Origin: Croceibacterium_A sp044506565
Lineage (GTDB): Bacteria > Pseudomonadota > Alphaproteobacteria > Sphingomonadales > Sphingomonadaceae
Assembly (NCBI GenBank): GCA_044506565.1
Contig: JBIQKN010000001.1
Span: 1 to 64,000, forward strand
Direction of reading: 5' to 3'
DNA length: 64,000 bases
Shown piece by piece: positions 60,747 to 64,000 of this stretch. Position 1 is the first letter of the stretch; each line of letters begins with the position of its first letter. A model generated the notes under the pieces. That model was not told the origin of the DNA, did no database searches, and saw nothing but the letters and a program-made list of their open reading frames with translations. Position numbers and translations under genes: made by a program.

Positions 60747-62642
60747 TTATCGCGTCAGGGCAGCATTGCCCCAGACGACGGGAAAGCTCTGGTCGCGCGG
60801 TCCGGCGGATCGCGCGACCAGTTCGATGAGGTCCACCCCCTCGACCGCCGCCGTGATCCGCACCGCAGCCTGCCCGAACTGCACCGGCGGCGAACTCGCC
60901 AGAAGCTTGCCGTCGCCGTAAACCGAGAACGTCACCGGCTGGCTGCGGCCACGCGCCGAGTCATCGACCCCGACCATGGCTTCGAAGCGGGCGTAGCCGG
61001 CGTTGCGCACTTCAAGCCGCGAGTTGGCCAGCACGCCGATCCCGGTCTCGTACGGTTGCCCGGCGACCGCCAGTCGCAGTCCGTACGGCGTCGCGTCGGC
61101 CTGCGCCCCGCCCCAGCCGCCGTAACGCGGAGGCTCGCCGATGCCGCGCGTCCCGGCCCAGAAGATCGGGCGGTAGATCATCGGGTCCGGCTCGGGTACG
61201 ACCACGCCGTCGTCAGCCGGATTCACGGCTCCTGGCATTTCCGAGAGGTACAATCCGTTCGCCAGGCGCCGCGCGCCTTTCGCGCGAAAGACCAGCGTCT
61301 CGCGCGCGGCGAGTTCGAAGTCGCGCTCGCCCCGGAAGCTGATCGCCTCGCCGGTCCACAGGTTGCCGAGAGCGACGTCCGCATCGGATCGATACTTCAG
61401 GTGATCGGCCGTCAGCGTCGCCTTGAGCGGAGCCGACGTGCGATTGAAGATGGCCACCGCCTTGTCCCCGTCCGCTAGCGTCTTGACGAGAATCTGGACG
61501 TCGTTGGAATCGAACGCGAGCACGGCCTGGTTGCCGGCCGGGTCCTGGTTCAGTGCGATGACCTCGGCATTGCCGAACACGTCGATCAGACTCTGCGGGG
61601 CCTCGCGCAGGTCGTAGCCGATCATCAGCGGGGCGTTGATCATCGCCCACAGCGAGAAGTGCGAGCGCGCTTCCATCAGGTGGTTTTCATCGAAGTCGCC
61701 GGTGCCGATGTAGAGCATGTCGGGATCGTTCCACGAGCCGGGATGGGCGTAGAGCGGCCGTCGCACGCTGCTGTCGAAGCTGTGCAGCATGCGCCCCCAG
61801 GTCGGCGCGATATCGTCGCTCGTGCGCGACATGTTGCCCATGTCCTTGGCCCAGGCGCGAACGTCCGCGGCGCCCCACAGGCAGATCGAGAACACGAAGT
61901 CGCCGTCGGGATTGTGCCTCTCGAGCGCCCGGCGGACCTCGTCGTACAGACTGTGCACCTTGGCGATGTCGGTCCGGCCGATCGATTCGCTGTCGACCCA
62001 TGGCCCGAGCGGCCGGACCTGGCCCGACGCGACCCACCGGCTGTCGGGCGTGAGCCCACGGATGCCGCACGCATCGACCTTTATCAGATCGAAGCCCCAC
62101 TCGGCAAAGTAGAGCGCGATGTCGCGATCGACGTTGTCGTAGAGGCCGACTTCGCGCTCGAGCAGCGTGCCCTCCGGCTGGTTCAGCCCGTCCGTGCTGT
62201 AGAGCTGGGCGCAGCTGTTGCGCCCGATGTCGGAGTAGATCCCGGCCTTGAGGCCCATCGCGTGAAGGCGATCGGTAAACGGGCGGAAGCTCGTTCTGCC
62301 GTCGGGCGTGGCCGCGGAAGGAAAGGTCGCGGTGCGGATGATTATCCGCCCGTCGGTCAGGCGCCGCTTGAGCCACCAGCCGTCGTCGAGGTCGATGTAG
62401 CGATAGCCTTTTGCGGCCAGCCCGTGCCGCACGATGGCCTGGGCCGATCCCATGACCTTGGCTTCGTCGATGTCGCTGCCGAACGCGTTCCAGCTGTTCC
62501 AGCCCATCGGCGGCAAGGGCGCATTGCCTCCCGTATAAGCGCTCCAACGCCCGCTCGGGTCCAGTGAGTCTGCCTGTGCCGGTAGCGCTGCAGCCGCGAC
62601 TGCCAACGCAGCGGACAGGAAGGCTGCCCGAATATGTCGCAT
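60747..62642 (-). CDS. GH27 alpha-galactosidase with C-terminal NPCBM-like domain
   Basis: A 631-residue secreted enzyme (signal MRHIRAAFLSAALAVAAAALPAQA). GH27 signature: PPMGWNSWNAFGSDIDEAKVM, YRYIDLDDGWW, GLKAGIYSDIG, nucleophile Asp in FDLIKVDACG, and the acid/base Asp in SWNDPDMLYIG. A beta-sandwich (LKATLTADHLKYRSDADV) follows and the last 130 residues resemble an NPCBM carbohydrate-binding module (RYGGWGGAQADATPYGLRLAVAGQPYETGIGVLANSRLEVRN). It removes alpha-linked galactose (or, in a few relatives, arabinopyranose). GGGGAG precedes the chosen Met. Lies 59 bp after GH95. Confidence 0.9.
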   Translation of the reverse strand: MRHIRAAFLSAALAVAAAALPAQADSLDPSGRWSAYTGGNAPLPPMGWNSWNAFGSDIDEAKVMGSAQAIVRHGLAAKGYRYIDLDDGWWLKRRLTDGRIIIRTATFPSAATPDGRTSFRPFTDRLHAMGLKAGIYSDIGRNSCAQLYSTDGLNQPEGTLLEREVGLYDNVDRDIALYFAEWGFDLIKVDACGIRGLTPDSRWVASGQVRPLGPWVDSESIGRTDIAKVHSLYDEVRRALERHNPDGDFVFSICLWGAADVRAWAKDMGNMSRTSDDIAPTWGRMLHSFDSSVRRPLYAHPGSWNDPDMLYIGTGDFDENHLMEARSHFSLWAMINAPLMIGYDLREAPQSLIDVFGNAEVIALNQDPAGNQAVLAFDSNDVQILVKTLADGDKAVAIFNRTSAPLKATLTADHLKYRSDADVALGNLWTGEAISFRGERDFELAARETLVFRAKGARRLANGLYLSEMPGAVNPADDGVVVPEPDPMIYRPIFWAGTRGIGEPPRYGGWGGAQADATPYGLRLAVAGQPYETGIGVLANSRLEVRNAGYARFEAMVGVDDSARGRSQPVTFSVYGDGKLLASSPPVQFGQAAVRITAAVEGVDLIELVARSAGPRDQSFPVVWGNAALTR

Positions 62643-62675
62643 GAAACGTCTCCCCATGACCCGACTCGAAGAGAC

Positions 62676-62692
62676 AATTTGTCCGACAAATT
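62676..62692. promoter_or_regulatory. Perfect palindrome AATTTGTC-C-GACAAATT upstream of GH27
   Basis: Eight-base arms with a one-base centre, in the 59-bp gap between GH95 and GH27 (both minus strand), about 35 bp before the GH27 start. Matches the site at 56647-56659. The gene may therefore have its own regulated promoter in addition to transcription from GH95. Confidence 0.55.
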
Positions 62693-62701
62693 CGCTCGGC
62701 G

Positions 62702-64000
62702 CTACCGGGTCATCGAGTATCTGCCCATGGCATCGAGGATGACCTCGACGAGGCTTCCTCCCTCCCTCAGCGCGAACCGTGTTCCGGGCGGACCGCGGAC
62801 GACCAGACTGCGGACCCTGCGATTCGACCATTGCATGTCGACCGTGAGCCCACCGCGCGCGCGCAGCCCCGTCACCGATCCCGCCGGCCAGGCGCGGGGC
62901 AGCGCCGGCAGGAGGATCAGCTCGTTGCCCCAGCTTTGCACCAGCATTTCGAGGATCCCGGTCGCCCCGCCGAAATTGCCGTCGATCTGGAACGGCGGGT
63001 GGGCGTCGAACAAGTTCGGATAGGTCCGTTCCGGCCCGAGCAGGCCGAGCAGGATCGCGTGGGCGCGCTCCGCCCTGCCCATCCGGGCCCACAGGCAAAG
63101 CCGCCAGGCCGTTGCCCAGCCGGTCGATCTGTCGCCGCGCCGGTCGAGGCTGATCTCGGCGGCGCGGATCATCTCCGGCGTATCGCGGACATTGAGCTGA
63201 TGGCTCGGATAGACCGCGTAAAGGTGCGAGACGTGCCGATGCTGAGGTTCGGGCGCCGCCGCATCCCAGTCCTCGAGCCATTCCTGCAACTGTCCGAGCT
63301 CGCCCACCTGGTCCGGTGCCAGGTTGCGGCGCGCCTCCGCGAATTGTGCCAGCAGCGCCGAGTCCTCCCCTTGTCGTCGGCCGGCGTCGATCGTCCGGTC
63401 GAACAGGTCGCGCAGGATCTGCCGGTCCATCGCCGGACCGGCGCACAGCGTGGCACCGAACGGGTGCGGGTTCTCCGGAGACAGCGACGGCGAGGTGATC
63501 AGTCCGCGCCCCTTGGGATCCGGAATCAGCGTGTCGAGAAAGAACAGCGCGGCGCCCTTCATCAACGGGTACAGACGCTCGAGGAAGGGCTCGTCGCGGG
63601 AATAGTCCCAATGATCCCACAGGGTCGTGCAGAGCCAGGCCCCGCCGAGGGGCCAGAGCCCCCATTGCGGACCGTCGACCGGCGCCGCGGCGCGCCAGAG
63701 ATCGGTGTTGTGGTGCGCGACCCAGCCGCGCGCGCGGTACATCGTCTCGGCGGTTCGCGCCCCGGTGACCGCCAGCTCCTCGACCATCCGCAACAGCGGT
63801 TCGAAGCACTCGCCGATGTTTGCAGGGTCGGCGATCCAGTAGTTCATCTGGGTGTTGATGTTGATCGTGTACTTGCTGCCCCACGGCGGCGAGACGCGGT
63901 CGTTCCAGATGCCCTGGAGGTTGGCCGGCTGCGACCCCGGCCGGGACGAACAGATCATCAGGTATCGCGCATACTGGACGTACAACGCAGCGAGCGACGG
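62702..64000 (-). CDS. GH95 alpha-L-fucosidase/galactosidase, C-terminal part (cut by window edge)
   Basis: The visible 432 residues are the catalytic (alpha/alpha)6 barrel and the C-terminal beta domain of a GH95 enzyme; the N-terminus lies beyond 64000. Motifs: YARYLMICSSRPGSQPANLQGIWNDRVSPPWGSKYTININTQMNYW, WVAHHNTDLWRAAAPVDG, SPSLSPENP (acid region), HRHVSHLYAVYP and DAHPPFQIDGNFGGATGILEMLVQSWG. GH95 enzymes hydrolyse alpha-1,2-fucose or alpha-L-galactose, inverting. It is upstream of and in line with GH27. It strengthens the reading of the cluster as one for a fucosylated or L-galactosylated plant polysaccharide such as xyloglucan. Confidence 0.9.
   Translation of the reverse strand, partial: PSLAALYVQYARYLMICSSRPGSQPANLQGIWNDRVSPPWGSKYTININTQMNYWIADPANIGECFEPLLRMVEELAVTGARTAETMYRARGWVAHHNTDLWRAAAPVDGPQWGLWPLGGAWLCTTLWDHWDYSRDEPFLERLYPLMKGAALFFLDTLIPDPKGRGLITSPSLSPENPHPFGATLCAGPAMDRQILRDLFDRTIDAGRRQGEDSALLAQFAEARRNLAPDQVGELGQLQEWLEDWDAAAPEPQHRHVSHLYAVYPSHQLNVRDTPEMIRAAEISLDRRGDRSTGWATAWRLCLWARMGRAERAHAILLGLLGPERTYPNLFDAHPPFQIDGNFGGATGILEMLVQSWGNELILLPALPRAWPAGSVTGLRARGGLTVDMQWSNRRVRSLVVRGPPGTRFALREGGSLVEVILDAMGRYSMTR

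Noticed and set aside
60747..63884. GH95 and GH27 as one fused 1045-residue protein
   Set aside because: The open frame continues upstream through GH95, but there the translation is out of the GH95 frame; GH27 has its own signal peptide and RBS at 62642.

Overview
The window is GC-rich and dense with genes. It looks like a chromosomal segment from an alphaproteobacterium of the order Sphingomonadales (Sphingomonas/Novosphingobium/Erythrobacter type). Reasons are the neighbouring apaG and metZ, many TonB-dependent receptors beside SapC, JmjC-cupin and flavin-dependent halogenase genes, and two dispersed repeat families (CCTGAACTCGTTTCAGG and CCCCGGCGAAGGCCGGGG types) that I associate with this group. 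The assignment is inference from gene content, not from a marker tree. No tRNA, rRNA, CRISPR array, transposase or integrase was found.

1-3.6 kb (minus strand) is the str operon: rpsL, rpsG, fusA and the 5' end of tuf, with repeat elements inserted between rpsL and rpsG. 4-26 kb is mostly housekeeping: a PfkB-type sugar kinase, secreted EF-hand and PPC-domain proteins, LysR, AraC and winged-helix regulators, apaG, metZ, a mannosyltransferase and a GT2-GtrA sugar-lipid synthase, leuB-recO, ubiK, tspO, tlyA, two paralogous lipoproteins, ilvE, a DUF885 protein and a GH2 glycosidase. Between the lipoproteins and ilvE lies a compact unit with an 18-codon ORF. Its Shine-Dalgarno is complementary to the last 14 nt of 16S rRNA, and hairpins and a terminator-like stem follow it.

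26-52 kb is a catabolic island. On the plus strand are a c-type cytochrome, an OmpA-like protein, a secreted protein made of two fused alpha/beta hydrolases, and an MFS transporter; next come a divergent GMC oxidoreductase, a DUF3237 protein and an NTF2-like protein. From 51.1 down to 35.5 kb on the minus strand runs a long series: CocE-type hydrolase, TonB receptor, CapA-like phosphatase, TRAP DctQ/DctM, a small 2-hydroxyacyl-CoA dehydratase-like subunit, a tandem-fused class III CoA-transferase, a large dehydratase-like subunit, lipoprotein DctP, a second hydrolase, a second CoA-transferase and an SDR. Most internal junctions are 4-bp overlaps, so translation is probably coupled. A GntR-family regulator is divergent at the head. 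The gene logic (outer-membrane uptake, ester or amide hydrolysis, TRAP import of an acid, CoA transfer, radical-type dehydration) resembles the clostridial FldABC/HadABC pathways. Here it sits in a probably aerobic alphaproteobacterium, and several expected Fe-S cysteines appear lost. It is the best candidate for an undescribed system in the window.

52-64 kb is a polysaccharide-utilisation locus: FAD-dependent halogenase, large TonB receptor, SapC, JmjC-cupin, a secreted beta-sandwich-like protein, GH43, GH27 and a GH95 cut by the window edge. Shared palindromes upstream of the TonB receptor and GH27 suggest a common regulator outside the window. Fucose, galactose and arabinose side chains of a plant or algal polysaccharide are the likely target.
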